Of a DNA stretch of 30,576 nucleotides, positions 1-8,840 are shown one piece after another. The position numbers and the translations under genes were made by a program. This DNA comes from Hermodarchaeum sp048939595. Lineage in GTDB: Archaea; Asgardarchaeota; Hermodarchaeia; Hermodarchaeales; Hermodarchaeaceae. The stretch covers positions 1 to 30,576 of the forward strand of contig JBHLPI010000022.1 of the NCBI GenBank assembly GCA_048939595.1, given 5' to 3'. Under the pieces are notes generated by a model. That model saw only the letters and a list, made by a program, of their open reading frames with translations. It ran no database searches and was not told where the DNA came from. Numbering within the stretch: position 1 is the first letter of the stretch; each line of letters opens with the position of its first letter.

Positions 1-369
1 GGTATCATCCCCCAAACCTGGTATGATGATAATGATCCACTTGATATCATGGTGTTGACTTCAAAAGCCACATTTACTGGATGTGTTCTGGAAGCTCGAC
101 CCATCGGAGTCCTCACGATGGAAGATGAAAAAGGCGAGGATGATAAGATCATCGCAGTTCCAGTTAATGATCCTCGATTCTACGAGCTTACCGATTGCTC
201 GATGATGGCCAAACACCTCCGTGCTGAGATTGCAGATTTCTTCTTGAACTATAAAAACCTGGAACCCCGAAAATGGGTAAAAGTCAAAGAATGGAAGGAC
301 TCACCCCCTGCAGAAAAAATCATCATGCGTGCCATTGAACAATACAAGGTGCAAATGAATCAGTATTAG
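1..369 (+). CDS. ppa: Inorganic pyrophosphatase, family I (5' end cut by window)
   Basis: Hydrolyses pyrophosphate to two phosphates in the cytoplasm and so pulls biosynthetic reactions forward. The reading frame is open from base 1, so the gene begins left of the window; about 122 C-terminal residues of a usual ~175 are present. Visible family motifs are DDNDPLD (the metal-binding DxDPxD signature, bases 28-48), the GCVLEARPIGVL strand with a following acidic MEDEKGEDDKI loop, and AVPVNDPRF. These are the metal- and substrate-binding parts of soluble family I enzymes. The ATG at base 49 is internal to the protein and is not the start. It ends in TAG at 367-369, directly against the stop of the convergent methyltransferase-like gene, with no intergenic base. 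Nothing is odd apart from the truncation. Identification is secure. Confidence 0.95.
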   Translation, partial: GIIPQTWYDDNDPLDIMVLTSKATFTGCVLEARPIGVLTMEDEKGEDDKIIAVPVNDPRFYELTDCSMMAKHLRAEIADFFLNYKNLEPRKWVKVKEWKDSPPAEKIIMRAIEQYKVQMNQY

Positions 370-960
370 TTACGAACGTTGTTGTCCATCTCGACGGCGC
401 GCAAAATATAACCGTATACTCGGAACCAAAAACGGGGTCTTCTTCTTATACGCCAAATATTCTGCTCCAAAACGACGTTCTAAATTCGGTTCTTCACGTT
501 TCTTTATAATAATAATTTGGACTATAATGACTATCAACGGAATAATGAGAGTTATACCAAGGGATCTAAAGAGTAAACCCATTCCAACAGGGAGTAATGT
601 ATATCCAAAAGTCATAGGATTTCGCGTATAAGTAAAAATCCCTGTCGTGAGAAGAATAGATGACTGCGACTTTTGATCTGCCTCACCCCAAGGTAATCCT
701 CTTCCCACTTCTCGTAATTGTTTGGTGGCTTTAATCCCAATTATAGCGCCTGCTACCATAACAAAAATACCAGAAAAGATGTTGAAAGGAATGGGTGGAA
801 ATGGGGGAAGGTGCAACAGTAGATCAACCATAGTACCGAGCAGAAAAGTGCCCAGGGGGACGAGAATGAAGATTAAGAGATAAGGAATCAAGTAACGTAA
901 ATGGATAACTGGTTTTGTAGTGTTAGAGGCGTTAGGGGTGGTCATGGAGGTGCCATCCAA
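370..960 (-). CDS. ICMT/PEMT-like integral membrane methyltransferase
   Basis: About 196 residues with four hydrophobic segments, near residues 23-48, 60-80, 125-155 and inside the C-terminal motif region. The C-terminal half carries the signature of the isoprenylcysteine carboxyl methyltransferase / phospholipid methyltransferase superfamily: GIFTYTRNPM, then a paired-Glu segment EEPNLERRFGAEYLAYKK and a final P. Members methylate lipids or prenylated cysteines using SAM at the membrane; the substrate here cannot be read from sequence. The first ATG at 960 is used; an ATG five codons further in (MTTPN) is an alternative. The gene starts 3 nt after the encoded CCA of tRNA-Arg on the same strand, so they may share a transcript. 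A second, more typical homologue lies at 24589-25239. Confidence 0.75.
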   Translation of the reverse strand: MDGTSMTTPNASNTTKPVIHLRYLIPYLLIFILVPLGTFLLGTMVDLLLHLPPFPPIPFNIFSGIFVMVAGAIIGIKATKQLREVGRGLPWGEADQKSQSSILLTTGIFTYTRNPMTFGYTLLPVGMGLLFRSLGITLIIPLIVIIVQIIIIKKREEPNLERRFGAEYLAYKKKTPFLVPSIRLYFARRRDGQQRS

Positions 961-963
961 GAA

Positions 964-1040
964 TGGCGGGCCCGCGGGGATTCGAACCCCGGATTTTCGG
1001 CTTAGAGGGCCGATGCCGTATCCTGCTTGGCCACGGGCCC
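964..1040 (-). tRNA. tRNA-Arg, anticodon TCT
   Basis: Read on the minus strand, a full cloverleaf folds. The acceptor is GGGCCCG (1034-1040) pairing with CGGGCCC (968-974). The D-arm is GCC/GGC, the anticodon arm TCGGC-CCTCTAA-GCCGA with anticodon TCT, and the T-arm CGGGG-TTCGAAT-CCCCG. The discriminator is G (967) and CCA is encoded (964-966). The body is 74 nt with no intron. It would read AGA and AGG (Arg). A TATA-like stretch at 1096-1109 lies about 60 nt upstream and could serve both this tRNA and the divergent small gene at 1151. Confidence 0.95.
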
Positions 1041-1095
1041 GATTTGTGAGGAATGAGGATTTCGTGAAGTTCGCATGAGATAGCGGTAGGAGCCG

Positions 1096-1109
1096 GATAT
1101 ATTTTTATC
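1096..1109. promoter_or_regulatory. TATA-like element between tRNA-Arg and the GG-tailed protein
   Basis: The A/T-rich run GATATATTTTTATC lies about 45-50 nt before the ATG at 1151 and about 60 nt before the tRNA on the other strand. Its spacing suits an archaeal TATA box starting transcription near 1127 on the plus strand. Direction is inferred only. Confidence 0.45.
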
Positions 1110-1150
1110 TGTACATCGCATTGAGAGAATTGCTTTGCGGTGGTGTCTTT

Positions 1151-1366
1151 ATGGAAGCTGATTTTAATTTCACAGCTATGGCGTTACGAAGTACCGTTAC
1201 TGAATTTCAAATGACAGAAACCAAGACCGTACGGTCACTTTTAAAGGAATTGGGGTTACTTCACCGACATTTTGTCGTCCTAGTTGACGGGAAACGAGCC
1301 TATCTCGAAGATGAAATCATTGAAGGGCAGCGAGTAATTGTACTCCCAATCATTGCAGGTGGATAA
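1151..1366 (+). CDS. Ubiquitin-like sulfur-carrier / SAMP-type protein (ThiS/MoaD/Urm1 fold)
   Basis: A beta-grasp protein of about 71 residues. Visible are the TVRSLLKELGL helix, the FVVLVDGKR strand-turn, the DEIIEGQRVIVLPIIAGG end and the free terminal Gly-Gly. This is the pattern of ThiS, MoaD, Urm1 and archaeal SAMPs, which are adenylated at GG by an E1-like enzyme and then carry sulfur or conjugate to proteins. No E1-like, MoaE or thiazole gene is nearby, so carrier and modifier roles cannot be told apart. I place the start at ATG 1151 because GGTGGTG (1139-1145) is well spaced as a ribosome site and a TATA box at ~1102 would start the mRNA near 1127. A TTG at 1121 would add ten residues and seems too close to that start. 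Confidence 0.8.
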   Translation: MEADFNFTAMALRSTVTEFQMTETKTVRSLLKELGLLHRHFVVLVDGKRAYLEDEIIEGQRVIVLPIIAGG

Positions 1367-1718
1367 GAGACGGTTTATTATTTTACAGGGTATTTTGTAA
1401 AATTTTCTTCAGATGTATCTACCGGAAAATCTTGTGAACTGTTCCTACATAGATGAAGGAGCTTTTATCGAGTCCACTCCTGAGCCCTGTTCAGTTGTTG
1501 GAGTGATTCGGATTTTGTGTGTCAGCAGCATCGAAATCATGCTGGGATTAGATAGGAAGTCAACATTTTTTCAATCGGGGGGTGTGGTCAGGATAAGTAT
1601 CAAGTCGTTTCACACTTGATATACAAACGGAGGTTTCTTAACGAAGAAGTTAAAAACAACCTTTGAGTATTCGGGTTCACTCCGGTAAGAAGTTCTCACT
1701 CAATGATGGTGTGTAACT
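1367..1718. other. 352-bp intergenic region with two inverted repeats
   Basis: Besides the hairpin at 1380-1403, it holds TATCAAGT (1599-1606) and ACTTGATA (1615-1622), a perfect 8-bp inverted repeat with an 8-nt spacer. An A-rich TATA-like run (AGTTAAAAAC, about 1647-1656) could drive the gene at 1719. A 68-codon open frame at 1413-1619 has no ribosome site or family resemblance and I do not call it a gene. Confidence 0.4.
1380..1406 (+). terminator. Candidate hairpin terminator after the GG-tailed gene
   Basis: The perfect 8-bp arms ATTTTACA (1380-1387) and TGTAAAAT (1396-1403) with an 8-nt loop begin 14 nt after the stop at 1366 and run into a T-rich stretch. The stem is A/T-rich, so it may be weak; archaea often end transcripts at T tracts without a hairpin. 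Confidence 0.4.
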
Positions 1719-3095
1719 GTGAAGAAAACGACAACACTGATTCTCATTCTGGTCCTACTTAGCACGCTAATACTGAGCCCCATTATTGCACCTGCTGTAA
1801 GCTTGCAATTCGGAGGTTTTGGAACGAATAACCTTTTACAATCAAAGAGTCCACCAGTTCCACAGACGACGGCTGATTGGCTTGATGTCAATCTTGATGT
1901 GGAATTCAGTTTCGATGAAAATTCCGTGACAATTGGTTGGACTGGTCGTCCACGTACAGGAGCACAATCCCCCTTCAATCCGCTATATACCTGGACGAAA
2001 TCTGGTTATATTGATGGGGGAATCTGGGAGGGAAATCCCGGAAACGCTACAATCTATGCTGTTGCGTGGGATAATACCACAACTGCCTCCGAAGTCAGAG
2101 ATTTCTTAAACACCACTATGGAAAATTACATACGATATACCAGCTATCCATCCTTAAGCATCTTCAACTTCACAGACTATGAGAATCAGACTATGTGGCT
2201 GTTCAACGACGCTATCGCCTCTCATGAAGAATTTCTTAACAACACATTTTATCTAGTCAATAACGCCACAGCTTACCTTATGGATGGTTTTAACGCAACA
2301 GGAATCATCGGAAGCCTGAGCGAATATCATATTCACCTTGAATGGTTCGAGAGTGCCCCAGTTGCTGATGTAACCTTTACTTACACCATTTCTGATATCA
2401 TTACCCAGCAAGGGGATACATACGAATTTCGTCTAGGAGATGCCTTGGGTCAATCGGCACTTTTGAACCTAACAGGAGAAGGCACCGTAATCATCAATGG
2501 ACCCTATAATCGCGTCTACGTGAATGGAACTCCTGCTTGGATCTTTGAGGATAAGACCTTCCCTTTCTACCCAATTAGCAGCGAGGAATATCCACTCTCT
2601 GATTCTACTAAGGATTTTGAGTATTGGATTTCATATCAAGAGGCATCCTCGGTACTATCGATTAGCAGAGAATTCAGTACAAACGCCGTCAATCGAGGAG
2701 ATTTGTTAACAGTAAATATCTTTGTTGAAAATACTGGAAATACAATTTTTACCCAAGCCGTAATTCGGGACGTTATTCCTATTGAGAATGGAGTGTTCCA
2801 ACTCGTTGAGGGAATTGCTTCGATAACGATTCAACACCTTCAGCCTGGTGAAAATATCACCCTTGAGTACACCGTCATGGCACTCCAAACAGGTATCTAC
2901 GAATATCCGGCAGTTGTCGCCATTGGTATTGATTTGTTTAATAGCCAATACGCGTTCACTTCCACGACCGAATCGATTACCATCGGAGGGGGCTTAATTC
3001 CAAGCGAGCTTACGTTGATAGGAATAGCAGTCGTCATCATTGTTATCTTCATCGTTCTACTCATTCTATATCGATTCCGCCGACGTATCTTCTAG
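1719..3095 (+). CDS. Secreted, C-terminally membrane-anchored protein with DUF11-like domain
   Basis: 458 residues from a GTG start preceded by GATGGTGTG. Residues 1-27 form a signal peptide (KK, then a Leu/Ile-rich core, then APAVS). A long extracellular part follows, carrying at least ten N-x-S/T sequons (for example NATI, NTTT, NFTD, NNTF, NLTG, NITL), which suggests a heavily N-glycosylated surface protein. Residues ~315-415 resemble a DUF11/CARDB-type beta-sandwich (NRGDLLTVNIFVENTGNTIF, RDVIP, LQPGENITLEYTV). A single membrane helix (~427-450) and a cytoplasmic RFRRR tail end the protein. The first ~300 residues are not recognised. It may be a surface adhesin or envelope component. It is a single-gene unit; the next gene, gatD, has its own promoter-like sequence. 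Confidence 0.75.
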   Translation: MKKTTTLILILVLLSTLILSPIIAPAVSLQFGGFGTNNLLQSKSPPVPQTTADWLDVNLDVEFSFDENSVTIGWTGRPRTGAQSPFNPLYTWTKSGYIDGGIWEGNPGNATIYAVAWDNTTTASEVRDFLNTTMENYIRYTSYPSLSIFNFTDYENQTMWLFNDAIASHEEFLNNTFYLVNNATAYLMDGFNATGIIGSLSEYHIHLEWFESAPVADVTFTYTISDIITQQGDTYEFRLGDALGQSALLNLTGEGTVIINGPYNRVYVNGTPAWIFEDKTFPFYPISSEEYPLSDSTKDFEYWISYQEASSVLSISREFSTNAVNRGDLLTVNIFVENTGNTIFTQAVIRDVIPIENGVFQLVEGIASITIQHLQPGENITLEYTVMALQTGIYEYPAVVAIGIDLFNSQYAFTSTTESITIGGGLIPSELTLIGIAVVIIVIFIVLLILYRFRRRIF

Positions 3096-3216
3096 CTAAA
3101 TCTTCAGCAGGAAAAAATCGATTTTCTGAAAAAGATTCAGTAATCGGACGTAAGGGTGAGTTGGGCAAAGTCCTAAAAGCTCAAAGCCCTAAGATGCCTA
3201 CAGGCGGTTGTTCAAT

Positions 3217-4572
3217 ATGCCAACAGAGGAACCGGCCGGATATCTCGGAAAAGCTCAGAAAACTCTTAGCAAAGCAAAGGTCCTGGTTGGGGATCGCATT
3301 TCCATTGTAACTACTGATAATACCTTTGAAGGAATAGTAATCCCTCGTGCTGAAATTGGCGCGGATGACCAACACATTATACTCAAGCTTGATTCTGGAT
3401 ATAATGTGGGTATTCATGTAGATAACATTAAGGAACTCAAACGGGTGGACGCAGGGAGAGACGTTCGGCCTGAAATGCCATCAGTTCCGCGAAAAATTAA
3501 GAAAGGATTACCCTGGGTCAGTATCTTGAGTACCGGAGGCACAATTGCCAGTCGGGTCGACTATCAGACTGGGGCTGTCAATCCTGCCTTAACAGCGGAT
3601 GATCTCTATACAGTCGTCCCAGAGCTAGGTGAACTAGCAAATATTAGAGCCGAAGTCTTATTGAGCGTATTTAGTGAAAACCTCCAACCAAGTCATTGGA
3701 CAAAAATTGCTAAACAAACTGCGAAACACCTTGAGGACTCCGAAGGTGTTGTAATTGCCCACGGGACGGATACAATGGGATATACAGCAGCAGCCCTCAG
3801 TTTCGCCCTCCAAAATCTCCCACGCCCAGTAATCTTAACCGGTTCACAACGATCATCTGACCGCCCTTCTTCTGATGCAGCCCTGAATTTAACCGGGGCG
3901 GTCTTAACGGCGTGTCGAGCACCTTTTGCTGAAGTAGTAATCGCAATGCATCGGACCCCAGATGACACACGAATAGCCTTACACCTAGGAACCCAGGTTC
4001 GAAAATGCCATACAAGCCGCCGTGATGCCTTCTTAACCATCAACGCCGACTTACTAGGTGAGGTCACAGAAGGGAAAGTGCATATGCTCGTCGATGAGTC
4101 TATGTACCATCACCGTGATGAAAAACGAAAACTAACTTTGAAGCCTAACTTCGACGCCAAAGTTGCATTACTAAAGACCACGCCTGGGGGAACGGGAGAA
4201 CTTATGAACGCGCTTATTGACCGCAACTATCACGGAATTGTTCTCGAAGGGACTGGACTAGGCCATGCGCCGGAATCGATGTTCTCAGCGATAGAAAGAG
4301 CCCAAGAAGAACAAATTCCAATTGTAATGACCTCTCAGTGCATTTGGGGTCGCGTGCAGATGAGAGTATATCGAACAGGAGTCGAATTGGTCCAACGGGG
4401 CGTCATTCCTGCTGAAGATATGATTGCTGAGACAGCATATGTGAAGTTGATGTGGGTGCTTGCTCAAACTCGAGAGCCATCTAGGATTCGGGAAAAAATG
4501 CTGGAGAACTTGGTGGGAGAAATAACTGACTGTTCGAAACGTAGCCAATACGAGGAGATGACCCAAGGATGA
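3217..4572 (+). CDS. gatD: Glutamyl-tRNA(Gln) amidotransferase subunit D
   Basis: The asparaginase-like subunit of the archaeal GatDE complex. It releases ammonia from glutamine, which GatE uses to turn Glu-tRNA(Gln) into Gln-tRNA(Gln). An N-terminal small beta-barrel (VLVGDRISIVTTDNTFEG) comes first. The asparaginase domain follows with TGGTIAS near residue 106 and HGTDTMGYTAAAL, the two threonine-containing catalytic motifs of L-asparaginases; GSQRSSDRPSSDAALN and ATTPGGTGE-like regions also match. Length (~451) is normal. I choose ATG 3217 over TTG 3208 because GGCGG (3203-3207) is spaced 9 nt from it and a TATA-like CCTAAAAGCT sits at ~3171. It overlaps gatE by 4 nt (ATGA at 4569-4572), a coupled operon. 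Confidence 0.95.
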   Translation: MPTEEPAGYLGKAQKTLSKAKVLVGDRISIVTTDNTFEGIVIPRAEIGADDQHIILKLDSGYNVGIHVDNIKELKRVDAGRDVRPEMPSVPRKIKKGLPWVSILSTGGTIASRVDYQTGAVNPALTADDLYTVVPELGELANIRAEVLLSVFSENLQPSHWTKIAKQTAKHLEDSEGVVIAHGTDTMGYTAAALSFALQNLPRPVILTGSQRSSDRPSSDAALNLTGAVLTACRAPFAEVVIAMHRTPDDTRIALHLGTQVRKCHTSRRDAFLTINADLLGEVTEGKVHMLVDESMYHHRDEKRKLTLKPNFDAKVALLKTTPGGTGELMNALIDRNYHGIVLEGTGLGHAPESMFSAIERAQEEQIPIVMTSQCIWGRVQMRVYRTGVELVQRGVIPAEDMIAETAYVKLMWVLAQTREPSRIREKMLENLVGEITDCSKRSQYEEMTQG

Positions 4573-6476
4573 GTTCCATAGATTTTAAAAAAGTGGGAGC
4601 GCTCATCGGCATTGAGGTTCATCAGCAATTAGACACAAAAACCAAATTATTCTGTAACTGCCCAACTGAAATCCGCGAGGAGGACCCTGATTTCACCTTT
4701 CTCCGCCGCTTGCGTCCAACCCAAAGTGAACTTGGCGAAGTCGATCCTGCTGCACTCTTTGAATTCCAAAAAGGTCGAATTCACATTTATGAAAATTATG
4801 ATGATAGCATCTGTTTAGTTGAACAAGATGAAGAACCACCCCACCTATTGGATGAGGAAGCCGTTGAGTTCGCCTTAGAAATCTCGCTATTGATGAATGC
4901 TCAACCTGTTGATGAGATTCAAGTTATGCGCAAGCTAGTCATTGATGGTTCCAACACAACAGGATTCCAAAGAAGTGTTGTCGTCGCCTTTGGCGGGTCT
5001 ATTGAGGTAAATGGGCTGACTGTACCAATCCAAACCATCGGAGTAGAAGAAGATGCGGCACGAAAAATCCGAGAAGACAGCTCACGGACCTATTGGCGTC
5101 TTGACCGCTTGGGAATACCACTGATCGAAGTTGCCACTGCACCTGTGATGAAAACACCTCAACAAGTACTTGATACGGCTCTCCGAATAGGACAAATCTT
5201 TCGTGTCACTGGAAAAGTCAAACGAGGTTTAGGAACCATTCGTCAAGATATCAATGTCTCAATAAAAGGTGGAGCTATTATCGAAATAAAAGGAGTACAG
5301 AAACTGAATCTCATTGGCCAAGTTGTTCATTATGAGGTTCAACGACAAGTCGAACTCCTTAGATTACGCGACGAACTGAAGCAGCAAGGAATCCGTCCTA
5401 GTCAAATAAAGAAAGACATTCATGACGTCTCGGATCTCTTTCGACACAGCGAAAGCAAAGTCATCAGGTCAGCACTCAAACGACAGGAGGGTGTATATGC
5501 CCTGGTCCTTCCAGGATTCGCAGGTTTTGTTGGACGGGAAATTCAGCCTGGTCGGCGATTAGGAAGTGAATTTGCTGATTATGCAAAATTCTGGGGTGGA
5601 GTCCAAGGATTATTTCATACTGATGAGCTTCCCAATTACGGAATCAGTGCTGAAGAAGTTGTAAAGTTACGTAGTCATGTGAATGCAAAAACAAACGATG
5701 CTGTCATTATTGTCGCCGCAGCTGAATCCGCGTCTACTGATGCGCTCAAAGCAGTAGTGGACCGGGCAAAGGATGTACTCAAAGGAGTACCTGCTGAAAC
5801 CCGAGGTCCTTTGGAGAATGGTACAACTCGATATTCCCGGCCAAGACCAGGTGCAGCGCGAATGTATCCAGAAACAGATGTGGCACCTGTTGTGGTGACG
5901 GCTGACCGGCTTGAACATATTCGTGCAGCTTTGCCGGAGTTACCAGAGGAGAAATTACAGAAATTCCGAGATGAGTATCAACTTAGCGAAGAGTTAGCAA
6001 CAGTAATGATTCGTTCTCTTCGAATTGATCTTTTTGAACAAATCACTAAGCAGCATCCGTCCTTCGCAGTCACTGCGGCTTCAACCCTTGAAACTATTTG
6101 GCGTAATCTCGAACGTGAAGGTGTTGCAGTTGATGATATAGAGGAAGAACAGATCCTGCTTCTATTTGACCGATTAGCAGAGGGGAAATTCGCCAAAGAA
6201 GCTATCGAAGAGCTACTTACATGGCTGGCTCAAAACCCGGACAAATCTGTGGATAATGCTATCATCGATCTTGGCTTAGGTACGATTTCACGTAGCGAGC
6301 TTAAAATCATGATTGACAAGATTGTTGAGGTAAATGCTTCGATGGTTACAGAGCGTGGAGAAAGAGCTATCGGTCCACTGATGGGTTTAGTGATGAAGGA
6401 AGTGCGGGGACGGGCTGATGGCAAGCTGGTAAGTGAATTATTACAGACTGCAGTGAAGGCTTTGTTAAAGAATTAA
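4569..6476 (+). CDS. gatE: Glutamyl-tRNA(Gln) amidotransferase subunit E
   Basis: Archaea-specific GatB relative, 635 residues, that phosphorylates the gamma-carboxyl of Glu on tRNA(Gln) and amidates it with ammonia from GatD. Visible are the opening GIEVHQQLDTKTKLFCNCP, the core MRKLVIDGSNTTGFQR with the EEDAARKI and RLDRLGIPLIEVAT segments typical of GatB/GatE, and RGLGTIRQDINVSI. A middle insertion (roughly residues 280-420) corresponds to the AspRS-like insert that distinguishes GatE from GatB. The C-terminal helical and YqeY-like tail ends in MGLVMKEVRGRADGKLV. ATG 4569 overlaps the gatD stop. No GlnRS gene is in the window, consistent with indirect Gln-tRNA synthesis. Confidence 0.95.
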   Translation: MSSIDFKKVGALIGIEVHQQLDTKTKLFCNCPTEIREEDPDFTFLRRLRPTQSELGEVDPAALFEFQKGRIHIYENYDDSICLVEQDEEPPHLLDEEAVEFALEISLLMNAQPVDEIQVMRKLVIDGSNTTGFQRSVVVAFGGSIEVNGLTVPIQTIGVEEDAARKIREDSSRTYWRLDRLGIPLIEVATAPVMKTPQQVLDTALRIGQIFRVTGKVKRGLGTIRQDINVSIKGGAIIEIKGVQKLNLIGQVVHYEVQRQVELLRLRDELKQQGIRPSQIKKDIHDVSDLFRHSESKVIRSALKRQEGVYALVLPGFAGFVGREIQPGRRLGSEFADYAKFWGGVQGLFHTDELPNYGISAEEVVKLRSHVNAKTNDAVIIVAAAESASTDALKAVVDRAKDVLKGVPAETRGPLENGTTRYSRPRPGAARMYPETDVAPVVVTADRLEHIRAALPELPEEKLQKFRDEYQLSEELATVMIRSLRIDLFEQITKQHPSFAVTAASTLETIWRNLEREGVAVDDIEEEQILLLFDRLAEGKFAKEAIEELLTWLAQNPDKSVDNAIIDLGLGTISRSELKIMIDKIVEVNASMVTERGERAIGPLMGLVMKEVRGRADGKLVSELLQTAVKALLKN

Positions 6477-6496
6477 GTATTAACAGATTTGTGTTT

Positions 6497-7138
6497 TTAG
6501 TAAATGGCAGCCAGTGCTACTAGAATTAAAGCAGTGACTACACCTGCTAACACCATTCTTAACCCTCCTGCAATCATGCTTGCATTGGCGATTCGTCCCA
6601 TCCAAACGCCGATGACAAAGAGGAATAACATAGTGATTGCTACAGAAATCGCTCCACCAAGAAGAAAATCAAAAGGTAAGATCATGAGTGGAATGAGAGG
6701 AAGAATTGCGGCTGGAAGTGGTGCAATGCCATGAATACATGAAGCCCAAATGGTGGCAAACCGGACGGCAGAATCTACCATACAACCATCCATGGGTCGT
6801 TGCATTTGTTGTTCGAGTTGTTGAATCTCTAATTTTCTTTCTACTCGTTCTGCTTCATAAGCGCCCCATCCGCTGGAGATGGCTAAGCCAATTGCCGCTG
6901 CCACGCCTGCATTGACCAGAAGCCTTACATCGAGAGGACTAATAATATTGCCGAAAAGTACAACAGCGGCAAGCGCTCCGAGGACAATGGCGACAATGGT
7001 TAAAGCGCCATCAAACGCGCCAATCACAATATAACGGCGAGTGAGGGAACCAAGGTCCGTCATTCGCCAATACAATCTCCAGCATTCAATATGTCCCATC
7101 GATTCTGTCATAATCGCCAACCCAATTTTTTTGGCCAA
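6497..7138 (-). CDS. VIT/CCC1-like (DUF125-type) membrane protein
   Basis: Up to 213 residues with about five hydrophobic segments. The first contains YIVIGAFDGALTIVAIVLGA, which resembles the first helix of vacuolar iron transporter (VIT1/CCC1) family proteins. The last (GGLRMVLAGVVTALILVALAA) resembles the final glycine-rich helix pair. The loop between helices 2 and 3 is short and charged (AYEAERVERKLEIQQLEQQ), where VIT proteins have a metal-binding hairpin. Metal transport is therefore a family-level suggestion only. The longest frame starts at TTG 7138. ATG 7111 or ATG 7063 are alternatives; 7063 has GGAGATT about ten bases upstream and begins just ahead of the VIT-like region. It lies 89 bp downstream of glyS on the same strand. 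Confidence 0.6.
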   Translation of the reverse strand: MAKKIGLAIMTESMGHIECWRLYWRMTDLGSLTRRYIVIGAFDGALTIVAIVLGALAAVVLFGNIISPLDVRLLVNAGVAAAIGLAISSGWGAYEAERVERKLEIQQLEQQMQRPMDGCMVDSAVRFATIWASCIHGIAPLPAAILPLIPLMILPFDFLLGGAISVAITMLFLFVIGVWMGRIANASMIAGGLRMVLAGVVTALILVALAAIY

Positions 7139-7227
7139 AGGTAAAGATGATAATACTAGTGAAAGGGTTCTAAACCTGTAAAAGTTAAGCTGTTAATGAA
7201 AAAAGAGCGGGACAGAACTGGCACGGT

Positions 7228-8718
7228 CTAGCTTCTTAGAAGATTGGGAATTTCACTAATTAAATGACGGGTTTGATCACCGGTGTCACGGTCCCGAATT
7301 GTTGCTGTCTCATCTTCCAAACTTTGAGGATCAATAGTTACGGCTTTGGGTATTCCTATTTCATCTGCTCTTGCATATCGACGCCCGATTCGGCCACTGT
7401 CATCATATTGTACTGCCAGATCCTGCAATTTACAGACATGATATAATGTGATTGCCTTCTCCTCAAGCTCCGGTCGGTTCAAGAGTGGTAATATCACAGC
7501 ATGGTAAGGTGCTAGTTCGTTTGGAAATTGGAACCAGCTCCATCCACGTGTTTTATCCTTTGGTTGGTAGGTATGTTCTAAAATGGCATAAATAACGCGG
7601 TCTATGCCGAATGAGGGTTCAATAACATGGGGAACTACTTTTCGACCCTCAACATCGATACTGAGATCCTTCTGACTCCCTTTCATATGGGATTTGAGAT
7701 CATAGTCTCGACGATAGGCATTGCCTATTACCTCTTTCCAGCCGAAACTAAATTTTACTTCGAGATCAAAATTCCCTCCACTATAATGTGGAGTTTCTTC
7801 TTTTCGCATATGCCGAAACCGCAAAGCGTTCTCTGGAATACCTAAAAGTTTGAAGAATTCCACTTCATCACCAAGTGTTGCTGCCATCCATTGGTTCGGG
7901 ATGTATTTCTTTTCAGAGGCTTCTTGCACATTCAATTGAATAGAAGTATATTCGGTACTTCCTTTTTCAGCAGTCAATTCTTGTTCTTCACGTGTGACAA
8001 AGTTAAAGGACACTTCAGCGACATCTTCAATGAACGGACAGGCGTCCAAGGCCTGAGGATCGATGAAATATTCAATTTCCATTTGCCCGAATTCGCGGAC
8101 GCGAACTATGCTCTGGCGTGGAGAAATCTCATTTCGATAAGAATGGCCGATTTGTGCGATACCAAAGGGTAGCTTGGCACGCATGGCTGTTTGGATGCGT
8201 TTGAAACCCAGAAAAATATTCTGGGCAGTTTCAGGTCGAAGAAATGCTTGCCGACGTTCGCCGCCCACATTCGTTCCAAACATTAATCCAAAGCTCTTAA
8301 CCTCCCTTAATTGCTCTCCGCAAACAGGGCACCGCAGTTTCTTTTCTTGTACAATAGCCTGCAATTCCTTGTTTGATTTGCCTTCTGCTGGAATTTTCAA
8401 TCGTTCTTCAATTAATTGGTCAATGCGAGTCACGTGCCCCTTGGGACACTCCGCGGATGGGTCGGTGAAATGGTCTAAATGTCCTGAGGCTTTGAATACC
8501 TGGTTAGGCAAAATGGTACTGCCACTCACCTCATAAACGAAGTCGCGACTATCTATGAACCGTTTTCGCCAAAGCTGGATGAGATGGTTACGAATCCTAG
8601 CGCCAATTGGACCAAAATCATAAAATCCAGCAAGTCCTCCATAAATTTCAGCACTGGGGTATAGAATTCCACGGCGTAATGAAACAGTCATTACTTCTTC
8701 AAGGAGTGATTTCGGCAT
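7228..8718 (-). CDS. glyS: Glycyl-tRNA synthetase (alpha2 class II)
   Basis: Charges tRNA-Gly with glycine. About 496 residues, complete, close to the ~500 of compact bacterial alpha2 enzymes and shorter than many archaeal ones. Seen in order: RRGILYPSAEIYGGLAGFYDFGPIG at the start of the catalytic domain; a putative zinc knuckle with CPKGH and CPVCG; FLRPETAQNIF; motif 2 (GHSYRNEISPR, FGQMEIEYF); motif 3 (EPSFGIDRVIYAILEH); and an anticodon-binding domain (YHAVILPLLNR to DDSGRIGRRYARADEIGIPKAVTID). I prefer ATG 8718 to GTG 8733 because a TATA-like TTTAATAAG (about 8748-8756, minus strand) would start the mRNA near 8726, leaving almost no leader. Confidence 0.95.
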   Translation of the reverse strand: MPKSLLEEVMTVSLRRGILYPSAEIYGGLAGFYDFGPIGARIRNHLIQLWRKRFIDSRDFVYEVSGSTILPNQVFKASGHLDHFTDPSAECPKGHVTRIDQLIEERLKIPAEGKSNKELQAIVQEKKLRCPVCGEQLREVKSFGLMFGTNVGGERRQAFLRPETAQNIFLGFKRIQTAMRAKLPFGIAQIGHSYRNEISPRQSIVRVREFGQMEIEYFIDPQALDACPFIEDVAEVSFNFVTREEQELTAEKGSTEYTSIQLNVQEASEKKYIPNQWMAATLGDEVEFFKLLGIPENALRFRHMRKEETPHYSGGNFDLEVKFSFGWKEVIGNAYRRDYDLKSHMKGSQKDLSIDVEGRKVVPHVIEPSFGIDRVIYAILEHTYQPKDKTRGWSWFQFPNELAPYHAVILPLLNRPELEEKAITLYHVCKLQDLAVQYDDSGRIGRRYARADEIGIPKAVTIDPQSLEDETATIRDRDTGDQTRHLISEIPNLLRS

Positions 8719-8840
8719 TGACAATCCACACACACAAGGAATAGTGCACCTTATTAAAGCCTGCTGCGTTGACCTTGAACTTTATTCCTTTCTGAAAACC
8801 GGCAAAGGGCACAGGAGGATGACGAAACATTTTAAGCAAT

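Noticed and set aside
1413..1619. 68-codon plus-strand frame in the gap before the secreted protein gene
   Set aside because: No ribosome site, no family resemblance, and it covers inverted repeats that look regulatory.
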